Assembly: GCA_034411955.1 (NCBI GenBank)
Contig: DAOUMF010000084.1
Span: 1 to 39,661 of the forward strand
Length of the DNA stretch: 39,661 bases
Source of the DNA: DAOUMF01 sp034411955
GTDB taxonomy: Bacteria > Chloroflexota > Dehalococcoidia > SM23-28-2 > RBG-16-64-32
Direction: 5' to 3'
Shown here piece by piece: positions 1 to 7,930 of the stretch; within the stretch, counting starts at the first letter, position 1, and each line of letters starts with the position of its first letter. The notes under the pieces are model-generated. The model saw only the letters and a program-made list of their open reading frames with translations. It was not told where the DNA came from and made no database searches. A program made the translations under genes and the position numbers.

Positions 1-1020
<1,020 letters not shown>

Positions 1021-1061
1021 GATAGATAGCTCCTATCGGTAATTGCTCCTGTTCTTTGTGA

Positions 1062-1126
1062 AATCTAGCACGACAACGGGGAAGGCTTGTTACGCCCATG
1101 TTGCGCCCAGATTACGTTCTTGTTAC
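1062..1126 (-). promoter_or_regulatory. amt promoter with four GlnR-like boxes
   Basis: Read on the minus strand, four pentamers GTAAC, GTAAT, GCAAC and GTAAC start every 11 bp (plus-strand 1122-1126, 1111-1115, 1100-1104, 1089-1093), each separated by exactly 6 nt. This is the layout of actinobacterial-type GlnR sites (GTnAC-n6-GaAAC repeated). About 21 nt further on is TGC-TAGATT, a plausible extended -10 (1062-1067), with no good -35, as expected for an activated promoter. The repeat is directly visible; the identity of the regulator is inferred from the ammonium transporter downstream. Confidence 0.6.
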
Positions 1127-1297
1127 GAATGAGTTGGCGGTCGTCATGGAGCAGCCGGATCGGGACGGCGGCATCACGATGACTGCTTCTCGGTTAGCTT
1201 CGACCGGACCCCTCGCGTGGGTTGGCATTTACGGCCAGCGCAGCTACTCTAGTGCTGTCGACCAGTCCACCCGGCGGAAATGGAGGACGAGCCAACC

Positions 1298-2854
1298 ATG
1301 GGCGCAGAGAGCGCCGCCTACGTGCTGTCGATCGACCTGGGCACAAGCGGACCCAAGGTCGCCCTCGTGGATGCCAGCGGTGAGATCGCGGCCTCGGCGG
1401 CACGCTCCGTGCAGACCCACCTGATTCCGCCGGACGGCGCGGAGCAGGAACCCGAGGAGATCTGGAGCGCCATCCGGAGCGCCGTCCAGCAGGTGGTCAG
1501 GGACGCGGGACGGCCCGCCGACCAGATCGCCGGGGTGAGCATCGCCAGTCAGTTCTCCTCGATCGTGCCCGTCGGCCGAGACGGGCGGTCGCTCATGAAC
1601 CTGATACTCTGGATGGACGGCCGCGGCGCACCCTGTGCCCGGGGAATCTATCAGGAGCATCCGGACGCCCTCGCCAAGTGGTTGGACGTCCACGGCGTGT
1701 TCCCGCTCCCCTCCGGCAACGACTCACTTTCACACATGCTTTGGGTCCAGCAGGAGCGACCCGCCGTCTACCAGCGGACCCACAAGTTCCTGGAGCCCAT
1801 GGACTTCGTGACCGCGCGGCTCTCCGGGAACCACACGGCGAACGCCTGCACCGCGTTCATGATGCTGCTCACCGATAACCGCCAACTGGACGCCGTGCGG
1901 TACGACGACAAGCTCGTCTCCATGTCGGGGCTGGATCGGGAGAAGCTCCCGGATCTCGTACCCGTCTTGTCGTGTGTCGGCACCGTTCGCCGGAAGGTTG
2001 CCGAGGAGCTCGGGCTCACGCCCCGCACCCGTGTGTTCTCCGGAATGAACGACACCCAGGCGGTCGCCGTCGGAACGGGCACGTTCCAGACGGGCCGCGG
2101 AGGAATCAACATCGGGACGACCAGCCAGGTCCTCGCCCACGTCGGGTTCAAGCGCACGGACATAGAAAACGAGATCGTCAGCACCCCCAGCCCCATTCCC
2201 GGTCGATACGTGGCGCTGGCGGAGAACGGGCTCGGGGCGAAGGCGCTGGATCACTTCCTTCGCAACGTCGTGTTCGCGAGCGACGCGCTCGCCGACCACT
2301 CGGCCGACGACGCCTTCGGCCCGCTCGAGAGGATCGTCCGAGAGGCGCCACCCGGGAGCGGGAACCTCCTCTTCCTTCCCTGGCTCACCGGATCACAGGC
2401 GCCCGCCTCTAACCCGAAGGTGCGCGGCGCCTTCCTGAATCTCTCCCTCAGCACGACGCGGGCCAGCATGGTCCGGGCCATCCTGGAAGGGGTGGCCTTC
2501 AGCCTGCGCTGGCTTCTTCCCGCCGTCGAGCGGTTTGCCGAGCAGAACTTCGACCAGCTTCATTTCGCCGGCGGTGCCGCGCTCTCCGACGAGTGGTCAC
2601 AGATCCTCGCGGATGTGATGAACCGTCCCGTCCTCCAGCTCGAGGACTCCCGCCACGTGATCAACCGCGCCGTGGCGTTCCTAACCTTCGAGCGCCTCGG
2701 ACTGGTGGAGCTCGACGACTTCCCCAACCTCTGTCGCGTGAAGCGCTCTTACGAGCCACGACCGGAGACTCGCGAGATCTATGACCGCCTGTTCGAGCAG
2801 TTCGTGGCCTCTTTCGAACGAAACCGCCCGATCTTCGAGGCATTGAATAGATAG
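1298..2854 (+). CDS. FGGY-family carbohydrate kinase (xylulokinase-like)
   Basis: This is an ATP-dependent kinase of the FGGY family, which phosphorylates sugars or polyols in the cytoplasm. The 518-residue length is usual for the family. The N-terminal domain opens with the phosphate-binding LSIDLGTSGPKVALVD (from residue 10). The catalytic Asp is probably D252 in SGMNDTQAVAVG. The C-terminal ATPase domain has the family signature FAGGAALSDEWSQILADV (about 424-442). I chose ATG 1298 because GGAGG lies 11 nt upstream; an in-frame ATG at 1280 would overlap that SD and has none of its own. The lyase-like gene follows 15 bp downstream, so the two are probably co-transcribed and act in one pathway. 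The substrate cannot be read from sequence; the partner suggests an amino-alcohol or polyol whose phosphate is then cleaved. Confidence 0.88.
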   Translation: MGAESAAYVLSIDLGTSGPKVALVDASGEIAASAARSVQTHLIPPDGAEQEPEEIWSAIRSAVQQVVRDAGRPADQIAGVSIASQFSSIVPVGRDGRSLMNLILWMDGRGAPCARGIYQEHPDALAKWLDVHGVFPLPSGNDSLSHMLWVQQERPAVYQRTHKFLEPMDFVTARLSGNHTANACTAFMMLLTDNRQLDAVRYDDKLVSMSGLDREKLPDLVPVLSCVGTVRRKVAEELGLTPRTRVFSGMNDTQAVAVGTGTFQTGRGGINIGTTSQVLAHVGFKRTDIENEIVSTPSPIPGRYVALAENGLGAKALDHFLRNVVFASDALADHSADDAFGPLERIVREAPPGSGNLLFLPWLTGSQAPASNPKVRGAFLNLSLSTTRASMVRAILEGVAFSLRWLLPAVERFAEQNFDQLHFAGGAALSDEWSQILADVMNRPVLQLEDSRHVINRAVAFLTFERLGLVELDDFPNLCRVKRSYEPRPETREIYDRLFEQFVASFERNRPIFEALNR

Positions 2855-2869
2855 AGGGGAGGAAATTCG

Positions 2870-4285
2870 ATGGCAGACAAGAGCAGCAACCCGTTCGCAC
2901 GGGGGAATCCCTACGCCGAGCGCTACGGCGTGATCGACCGCTTCCGCGAGAAGGGGCGCCCGCACGAGGAGATCCTTCGCGAGCTCCGTGAGATGGCCGA
3001 GGAGGAGGACCAAGCCTGGCAGACGGGCAAGTGCTCCGGGACGATGTACTGCGGTGACATGTCCCACTACGAGTTCCTCAACGAGGCCTTCGGCATGTTC
3101 TCACACGCAAATGTCCTCCAGCGAGACATCTGTCCCAGCGCCACCCGCTTCGAGGGCGAGATCGTGGCGATGGCGCTGGACATGATGCACGCCGACGCGG
3201 CGAAACCGGACGCCACCCCCTGCGGCGCAGTAACCTCAGGCGGGACGGACAGCATCATCACCGCCCTCCTCGCCTATCGCGAGAAGTACCGGCAGGAGCG
3301 CGAGGTCACCCAGCCAGAGATCATCCTGCCGGAGACCGGCCATCCGGCCTTCCAGAAGGGCGCCCACCTGTTCGGGATCGAGATAGTCTACGCGCCCGTG
3401 GACGCGGAGACGACGCTCGTGGACGTGGACTTCGTCCGCGATCACATCACCCCGCGAACCATCGCCCTCGTCGGATCCGCTGGCAACTACGCCTATGGCA
3501 CGATTGACCCCATCGAAGAGCTCTCCCGACTCGCCGTGAAGCACGATATCGGGCTCCACGTCGACGGCTGCCTGGGAGGCTTCATCCTGCCCTGGGGCGA
3601 GGAGCTCGGCTACGACATCCCCGTGTTCGACTTCCGCCTGCCGGGCGTGACCAGTATCTCCGCAGACACCCACAAGTACGGCTACGGCCTGAAAGGGACG
3701 TCGGCCATCCTCTATCGGGACAAGTCGCTCCGACAGTACGAGTACTTCCTGAGCCCCGAGTGGCCCGGCGGCAAATACTTCTCGCCCGGGATCGCCGGGA
3801 GCCGCTCAGGCGGGCTGCTCGCCGCCACCTGGGCCTCGATGGCGAGCCTCGGCCGGGAGGGCTATCTGCGCTACGCGAAGCAGATCTTCGAGAGCGCATT
3901 CGCGATGCAGGACGCCGTCCGAAGCCACCCGGAGCTCCGGATCATGGGCGAGCCTACCTTCTGCTTCGCGTTCACGTCGGACGTGTTCGACATCTACCAC
4001 GTGAACGACTTCATGAAGGAACGGGACTGGCGCTTCAACGGCCTGCAGTATCCGAACGCGGTCCACATGTGCGTGACGCGCCCGCAGACGCAGCCGGGCG
4101 TAGTGGAGGCGTTCGCGAAGGACCTCGCGGAAGCCGTGGAGTACGCGAAGAACCCGCCGCGAGAGAAGCCCGCGACGGGCGCGATCTACGGCGGCCTTCC
4201 TAAAGGCGTCCCACAGTTGCAGGAGATGGTGAGGAGCGTGATGGTGGCGATGGTGGACAGCATGCACGACGTGCCGCAGCGGTAG
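2870..4285 (+). CDS. PLP-dependent lyase/decarboxylase, sphingosine-1-phosphate lyase-like
   Basis: This is a fold-type I PLP enzyme of the group II decarboxylase superfamily, closest in motifs to sphingosine-1-phosphate lyase. Family signatures include TSGGTDSIITALLAYREK, the cofactor Asp in LHVDGCLGGF, the PLP lysine K269 in SADTHKYGYGLKGTS, and YFLSPEWPGGKYFSPGIAGS followed by RSGGL. At 471 residues it lacks the N-terminal membrane helix of eukaryotic lyases and should be soluble. Known lyases split a 2-amino-1-phospho compound into phosphoethanolamine and an aldehyde. SD GGGGAGG precedes ATG 2870. Its pairing with an FGGY kinase suggests a phosphorylate-then-cleave route. A decarboxylase acting on an amino acid is the alternative. 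The operon converges on the DUF2938 gene, 9 bp away. Confidence 0.88.
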   Translation: MADKSSNPFARGNPYAERYGVIDRFREKGRPHEEILRELREMAEEEDQAWQTGKCSGTMYCGDMSHYEFLNEAFGMFSHANVLQRDICPSATRFEGEIVAMALDMMHADAAKPDATPCGAVTSGGTDSIITALLAYREKYRQEREVTQPEIILPETGHPAFQKGAHLFGIEIVYAPVDAETTLVDVDFVRDHITPRTIALVGSAGNYAYGTIDPIEELSRLAVKHDIGLHVDGCLGGFILPWGEELGYDIPVFDFRLPGVTSISADTHKYGYGLKGTSAILYRDKSLRQYEYFLSPEWPGGKYFSPGIAGSRSGGLLAATWASMASLGREGYLRYAKQIFESAFAMQDAVRSHPELRIMGEPTFCFAFTSDVFDIYHVNDFMKERDWRFNGLQYPNAVHMCVTRPQTQPGVVEAFAKDLAEAVEYAKNPPREKPATGAIYGGLPKGVPQLQEMVRSVMVAMVDSMHDVPQR

Positions 4286-4294
4286 GCGGGCAGC

Positions 4295-4825
4295 CTAGAA
4301 GCAGACGGTCCTGTCGCCTTCCACTACCCAGTGCACCACGCCGGCCGCAGCGGTCCCGACCCAAATCCCCAAGCCGAATATCGTGTGTCCGATGAGGCCC
4401 GTCCGGATGAGCGCACCCGTTCGCTCTGCCCGCAGCCCAAACCAGCCGAGCCCGTAGGCTGGGTAGACGGTGAGTAGTGAAGGAACGGCAGTCGTCACGC
4501 CGTAGGCGACTGCCGTGGTCAAATTCGGTGCGGCGTTGTTCCTGCGAAGTAGCGCCAGGTAGCCACCGGTCAGGGCTATTCCGATGAGGTAGTGCACGAG
4601 AAGCCCAAGCGGTCGCTCATTTGGGAGCTCGGGCGCGTGTGCGAGTCGCTCATGTGTGAACTTACCTCGCGCCATGTATCCAATCCAGCGCCCGAGTTGG
4701 CTCACGCCGAGGTCTTCATTTGGAACCGCGCCAGACTTGCGGCCGATCACTGCGGCAGCGTCCATGATTGCGGTCGCGATCGCCCCGGCGAGCACGGCCT
4801 GGAGGACAACCGATGTAGGTCGCAT
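4295..4825 (-). CDS. DUF2938 family membrane protein
   Basis: This is a small integral membrane protein of 176 residues with about four hydrophobic segments (near 7-27, 75-92, 105-125 and 145-165). It matches what I know of DUF2938: a first helix ending in MDAA, LGRWIGYMARGKFTHERLA, an ERPLGLLVHYLIGIALTGGY segment, and a final FGLGIWVG. Function is unknown. It is the last gene of the MarR-regulated minus-strand run; its start is 39 bp after the TPP fragment, with no strong SD beyond GGGG. The last 13 residues resemble the end of the DsrE-like protein at 7487 at both DNA and protein level, so the C-terminus may be a recombinant tail (see findings). Confidence 0.8.
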   Translation of the reverse strand: MRPTSVVLQAVLAGAIATAIMDAAAVIGRKSGAVPNEDLGVSQLGRWIGYMARGKFTHERLAHAPELPNERPLGLLVHYLIGIALTGGYLALLRRNNAAPNLTTAVAYGVTTAVPSLLTVYPAYGLGWFGLRAERTGALIRTGLIGHTIFGLGIWVGTAAAGVVHWVVEGDRTVCF

Positions 4826-4864
4826 TTGGGACAGTCCCCTTTTCTGCGTCGAGATCCCCGTCGC

Positions 4865-5059
4865 CTACTTGGCGCCCGCCGCGTGGGCGGCCGCCGCCTC
4901 GTGATCCGGTACGAGCAGTTGCATGCCAAGATCGGGCCCGAGCCGCTCGAGCGCTTCGAGGAAGATCATGTACGTCCCGTCCGGGATCGCCCCGACATAC
5001 TTCACGCCCTCTGCATGGAGGCTCCTGAGGAGAAGTTCTCCGCCCGTAGTCTCGCCCAT
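4865..5059 (-). pseudogene. Truncated thiamine-diphosphate enzyme, N-terminal fragment
   Basis: A 64-codon frame starts at ATG 5059 behind a clear SD (AAAGGAG, 8-9 nt). It encodes TGGELLLRSLHAEGVKYV and then PDGTY and LVPDHEAAAAHAAGAK. This matches the first 60-odd residues of the TPP-binding N domain of acetolactate-synthase-like enzymes (TGGE..L..L..EGV, and H-E-A-A-A-x-A-A with the catalytic Glu). A TAG stop then ends it, and no continuation is visible in any frame before the DUF2938 gene. Families of this type run 500-600 residues, so this is a remnant or a short derived protein still translated in the operon. The fragment retains the cofactor-activating Glu but lacks the pyrophosphate-binding C domain, so it cannot be an active enzyme alone. 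Confidence 0.6.
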
Positions 5060-5117
5060 CCCGGTCACTCCTTTCAAATCAAGGACTGCCCCCGTTGTGC
5101 CAGTCTTGACGAGATGC

Positions 5118-5978
5118 TCAGTCAGAGCTTTCCTGCTTGACTCTCTCGGCAGCAGCTGCCGCCGCTGCAGCTCGCTCTTGGCTGTGGATGGCCTCGTTCT
5201 TGGCGAGATGGCCAAACATCTGGATGCCAAATCCCCCGTCGAGGTCATCGGTTATTCGCCTTCTCCACGGACGCCGAACAATCTGCGTTGCCAGGCGTCG
5301 GGTCACCCGCGGCTGGGCCATGATATGGTCGGCAAGAGTCCAAGCGCGCTGAAGAAGCTGATCTCTGGGGACAACCTCGTTGACCATCCCGTATTCCAGA
5401 GCCAGTTTGGCGTCGATTGGTTGACCGCTAAACAGAGCGTATGCAGCGCGTTTGACACCCAGCAGCTCCAAGAAACAACTGTGAATGCCATCACCGGGAA
5501 CCGATCCCATATTGAAGTGCGGGTCGAAAATAATCGCGTCTTCGCAACAGATGGTGATGTCGCACATGAGACAGACCTCGGCATGCCCGCCCGAGCCATT
5601 GAGTACGCCGATCGTCGGAATCTCGAGGTCGTTGATCAGCGCACTGACATTTCTCCGTCCGTCTTTGTAGGCGTACTCGTAAGCCCAATGCTGCAGATTT
5701 TCCTTTTCGAGGGCAAATCCTTCCGGATCGATCTGCATCATGAAATGCTCCCCCGTCCCGGTAAGAATCAGCAGCTCGTTTTCCGGGTCGGCGCCGATCG
5801 TTTTGAGTAGCTGGCCAAGCGCACGGTGATTCTCAACGCTCAATTGAATCGGGCCGCCCAATGTGTGGGCTTGGGCCATAAGAACTCCGTCGGAGCGACG
5901 CTCTAGCTTGAAGTGCTCCTTGAATTGCTCCTTGTAGTCCTCAAACTTCGGGCTCGGGACAAACTGGGTTAGCGACAT
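5118..5978 (-). CDS. Crotonase-fold hydrolase, 6-oxocamphor hydrolase-like
   Basis: This is a 286-residue crotonase-superfamily protein. It resembles 6-oxocamphor hydrolase (a retro-Claisenase splitting cyclic beta-diketones) more than typical enoyl-CoA hydratases. The 6-oxocamphor hydrolase catalytic set appears: H38 in AHTLGGP, H132 in GSGGHAEV, and H154 and D163 in DPHFNMGSVPGDG with the same nine-residue spacing as His145/Asp154. The stretch SGQPIDAKLALEYGMVNEV also fits. The C-terminal tail is alanine-rich (AAAAAAAAE). ATG 5978 follows GGGAGA. It sits between the beta-hydroxyacid dehydrogenase and the TPP fragment in a MarR-led operon, consistent with breakdown of a diketone or cyclic compound. 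Assignment as a CoA-dependent hydratase is not excluded. Confidence 0.82.
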   Translation of the reverse strand: MSLTQFVPSPKFEDYKEQFKEHFKLERRSDGVLMAQAHTLGGPIQLSVENHRALGQLLKTIGADPENELLILTGTGEHFMMQIDPEGFALEKENLQHWAYEYAYKDGRRNVSALINDLEIPTIGVLNGSGGHAEVCLMCDITICCEDAIIFDPHFNMGSVPGDGIHSCFLELLGVKRAAYALFSGQPIDAKLALEYGMVNEVVPRDQLLQRAWTLADHIMAQPRVTRRLATQIVRRPWRRRITDDLDGGFGIQMFGHLAKNEAIHSQERAAAAAAAAERVKQESSD

Positions 5979-5999
5979 GATGTTCTCTCCCTTTCTGCG

Positions 6000-6893
6000 T
6001 TACTGGAGACCCGCGCTCATCCGGGTGACTTCGGTGACCGCGCTCCAGTCCTTGCCACCCAGGCCGTTGGCGACAGCGGCTATGTACTTCTCGCCGAGAA
6101 CTGCCCCCAAGCTCAAAGGCGCCCTCACCTCCTCGGCGGCTTCCATGATGAGATGCCCGTCCTTTATGCCGGACAGGAGATCGAAGCCCACCTCGTCGAA
6201 GCTCCTGTCGAAGATGCGCTTCGCGTAGTCTTTCAGGGCCTGCGGGCCAAGCATCGAGGAGACGAGGGTGAGTGAGATGTTGGGGTCTAACCCACTCTTG
6301 TCCGCGAAAACCCGCACTTCGCCAATAAGCTCGATCAATACTGAAACCATGAAGTTAACTGCCAGCTTCGCGCTGTTGGCCACGCTGTGCCGCTGGCCGA
6401 CGTTCATGATGACTGGTGCGTAGGTCTTGATCAGCGTCTCGGCGTGGGAGATAGCCTCTGCGTCGCCGCCAACCAGCGTCAGAAGCTGACCGGCCCCTGC
6501 CACGTCAGGCCTGCCCACGACCGGCCCAGCAACGTACTGGCTGCCGTGATCCGCGTGCATCTCGGCCAGTCTGCTGGCGGCCCGAGGCGACACTGTGGTA
6601 GTGCCGACGTGAATGGCATTTCTCGGAAGGCCCGCCAACAGACCATCTTCGCCGTGGATGACGTCGAAGACCGAGGCGTCATCGAAGAGGCAGGTAACGA
6701 CGGCATCTCTACCGATGGCCGCTTCCCGAGGCGACGCAGACGGCCGGGCGCCCGCCGCCACCAGCGGCCCCATCTTCCCCGCCGTCCGGTTGTACACGGC
6801 GACATCGAAGCCGGCCTTAATGATGTTGCGGGCGATGGCAGCGCCCATTCTCCCAAGGCCGACGACTGCCACCTTGCTAATCCGCTCAGACAT
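6000..6893 (-). CDS. NAD(P)-dependent beta-hydroxyacid dehydrogenase (3-hydroxyisobutyrate dehydrogenase family)
   Basis: This is a 297-residue cytosolic dehydrogenase. The Rossmann dinucleotide motif VVGLGRMGAAIARNI is followed by YNRT, which usually favours NADP. The substrate-binding region has GPVVGRPDVAGAGQL, and the catalytic lysine lies in NSAKLAVNF (about residue 175). The C-terminal helical domain ends with GKDWSAVTEVTR. Length is normal for the family, which oxidises 3-hydroxyisobutyrate, tartronate semialdehyde-type or related acids. I chose ATG 6893 over GTG 6896 because AGGAGG is 7 nt from the former and only 4 nt from the latter. It lies 15 bp after the MarR regulator and 21 bp before the crotonase, clearly in one operon. 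Confidence 0.9.
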   Translation of the reverse strand: MSERISKVAVVGLGRMGAAIARNIIKAGFDVAVYNRTAGKMGPLVAAGARPSASPREAAIGRDAVVTCLFDDASVFDVIHGEDGLLAGLPRNAIHVGTTTVSPRAASRLAEMHADHGSQYVAGPVVGRPDVAGAGQLLTLVGGDAEAISHAETLIKTYAPVIMNVGQRHSVANSAKLAVNFMVSVLIELIGEVRVFADKSGLDPNISLTLVSSMLGPQALKDYAKRIFDRSFDEVGFDLLSGIKDGHLIMEAAEEVRAPLSLGAVLGEKYIAAVANGLGGKDWSAVTEVTRMSAGLQ

Positions 6894-6908
6894 CACTTGA
6901 CCTCCTGC

Positions 6909-7445
6909 TTACGCCAGGCGCCCGGCCGGCCCACCGCGCCGCCAGGGAAGGCCTTGACGCGGCCCATTGAGGGCGGCGCGTGTCTGCTCCAGCACGCGCA
7001 AAGCGATGGTGATATGATCCTGCGGAATGCCGGCCACGAGCTCTCGTTCAAACTCGTGCCCTCGTACGTGCATCTGCATCAGCAGCCGCCGTCCCTTTGG
7101 TGTGAGCCTTACGAAGCTCCGGCGGCGGTCGCGGGGGTCCGCCGTGCGCTTGATCAGGTCCTCGACCTCCATCTCCTTGAGCTGCCGCGTGACCGCCGCC
7201 GCGTTCACGTTAAGGCTGCGGGCCATATCGAGGACACCGATTCCTTGCGGCTGAGAGTCGTGCAGGACGTGCATGACGGACAGCCGCGAAGAGTTAATGC
7301 CGACGGCCCGGCCAAAGGCGTTCCGAAGCGACTGATACGTGTGAATCAGCTCCTTCAGAAAACGTGACGCATCGTCTTCGCGATGGGGCTCAGAGTAGCG
7401 AACGTCGCTCATTGTGGGGACATTGTTGTATATATCATTGACCAT
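6909..7445 (-). CDS. MarR family transcriptional regulator
   Basis: This is a winged-helix repressor of the MarR family, probably the local regulator of the catabolic operon it leads. The recognition region is GIGVLDMARSLNVNAAAVTR, followed by the wing KRTADPRDRRRSFVRLTPKG, the hallmark of the family. The full frame from ATG 7445 gives 178 residues. An internal ATG at 7412 gives 167 and fits a leaderless transcript, because a -35/-10 pair overlaps the upstream ATG. Neither start has a good SD. A 13-bp palindrome sits on that -35, so autorepression is likely. Family members usually release DNA on binding phenolic or CoA ligands; the ligand here is unknown. Confidence 0.9.
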   Translation of the reverse strand: MVNDIYNNVPTMSDVRYSEPHREDDASRFLKELIHTYQSLRNAFGRAVGINSSRLSVMHVLHDSQPQGIGVLDMARSLNVNAAAVTRQLKEMEVEDLIKRTADPRDRRRSFVRLTPKGRRLLMQMHVRGHEFERELVAGIPQDHITIALRVLEQTRAALNGPRQGLPWRRGGPAGRLA

Positions 7446-7450
7446 GTCAA
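7422..7450 (-). promoter_or_regulatory. Candidate promoter and MarR operator
   Basis: On the minus strand a perfect palindrome TTGACATGGTCAA (7438-7450) contains a consensus -35 TTGACA (7450-7445). AACAAT (7427-7422) follows after 17 nt as a weak -10. Transcription from it would begin about 4-5 nt before ATG 7412, giving a leaderless mRNA. A regulator bound to the palindrome would block polymerase. MarR proteins typically bind such short TTG-rich dyads. Confidence 0.45.
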
Positions 7451-7486
7451 CTATCCCTACAGACTACCATCGTGTCGCCGACACGC

Positions 7487-7855
7487 CTAGAAGGAGACGC
7501 TCCCGTCGCTCTCTATGACCCAGTTCACCAGGTCAACCATGGAGCCGCGTTCAACGCCATCCGTGACCTCGTCCAACGCGAGTCCTCGCTCTACGGAGCA
7601 GACCGCGCACGCCTTGACCTTGAGGCCCTCCTGAATCGCTGCTTGTAGCATCTCCTCGCAGTTGGGCATGCCCGCATCACCCACGGGCATGTCCGTTGGC
7701 TGCTGTCCCCTCTTGCCCACGAACACGCCGTCCTCCAGGAGGAACAGGTTCACCTGGTGCCCCTCCCTGAGAGCCGCCAGCGAGAACCTGAGCGCGGTGT
7801 ATGGTCGCTGCTTTCCGTAGGGTGCGTCCGCCAGCACTAGTGTAATGGTAGCCAT
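7487..7855 (-). CDS. DsrE-like family protein
   Basis: This 122-residue cytosolic protein has the DsrE/DsrF-like fold: ITLVLADAPYG at the start, ALREGHQVNLFLLEDGV, and the final WVIESDGSVSF typical of the family end. It carries C66 in NCEEML and a CxxC pair, C83 and C86, in KACAVCSVERGL. Family members relay sulfur through cysteines or act as small redox proteins. ATG 7855 follows a very strong AGGAGGAG. It lies 75 bp after the M24 gene and 41 bp before the MarR gene, all on the same strand, so it may end the upstream transcript. No DsrF, DsrH or TusA partner is nearby, so its exact sulfur role is unknown. Confidence 0.85.
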   Translation of the reverse strand: MATITLVLADAPYGKQRPYTALRFSLAALREGHQVNLFLLEDGVFVGKRGQQPTDMPVGDAGMPNCEEMLQAAIQEGLKVKACAVCSVERGLALDEVTDGVERGSMVDLVNWVIESDGSVSF

Positions 7856-7930
7856 CGACTCCTCCTATGCCCGCCGTTCCGGGTTGGGAACCAGAATACT
7901 CACGCCAGTCACGAGACTGCAAAGCGGCTC

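Noticed and set aside
6387..7367. 326-codon plus-strand frame opposite the dehydrogenase and MarR genes
   Set aside because: Spans two real genes and their intergenic SD on the other strand; composition is not protein-like.
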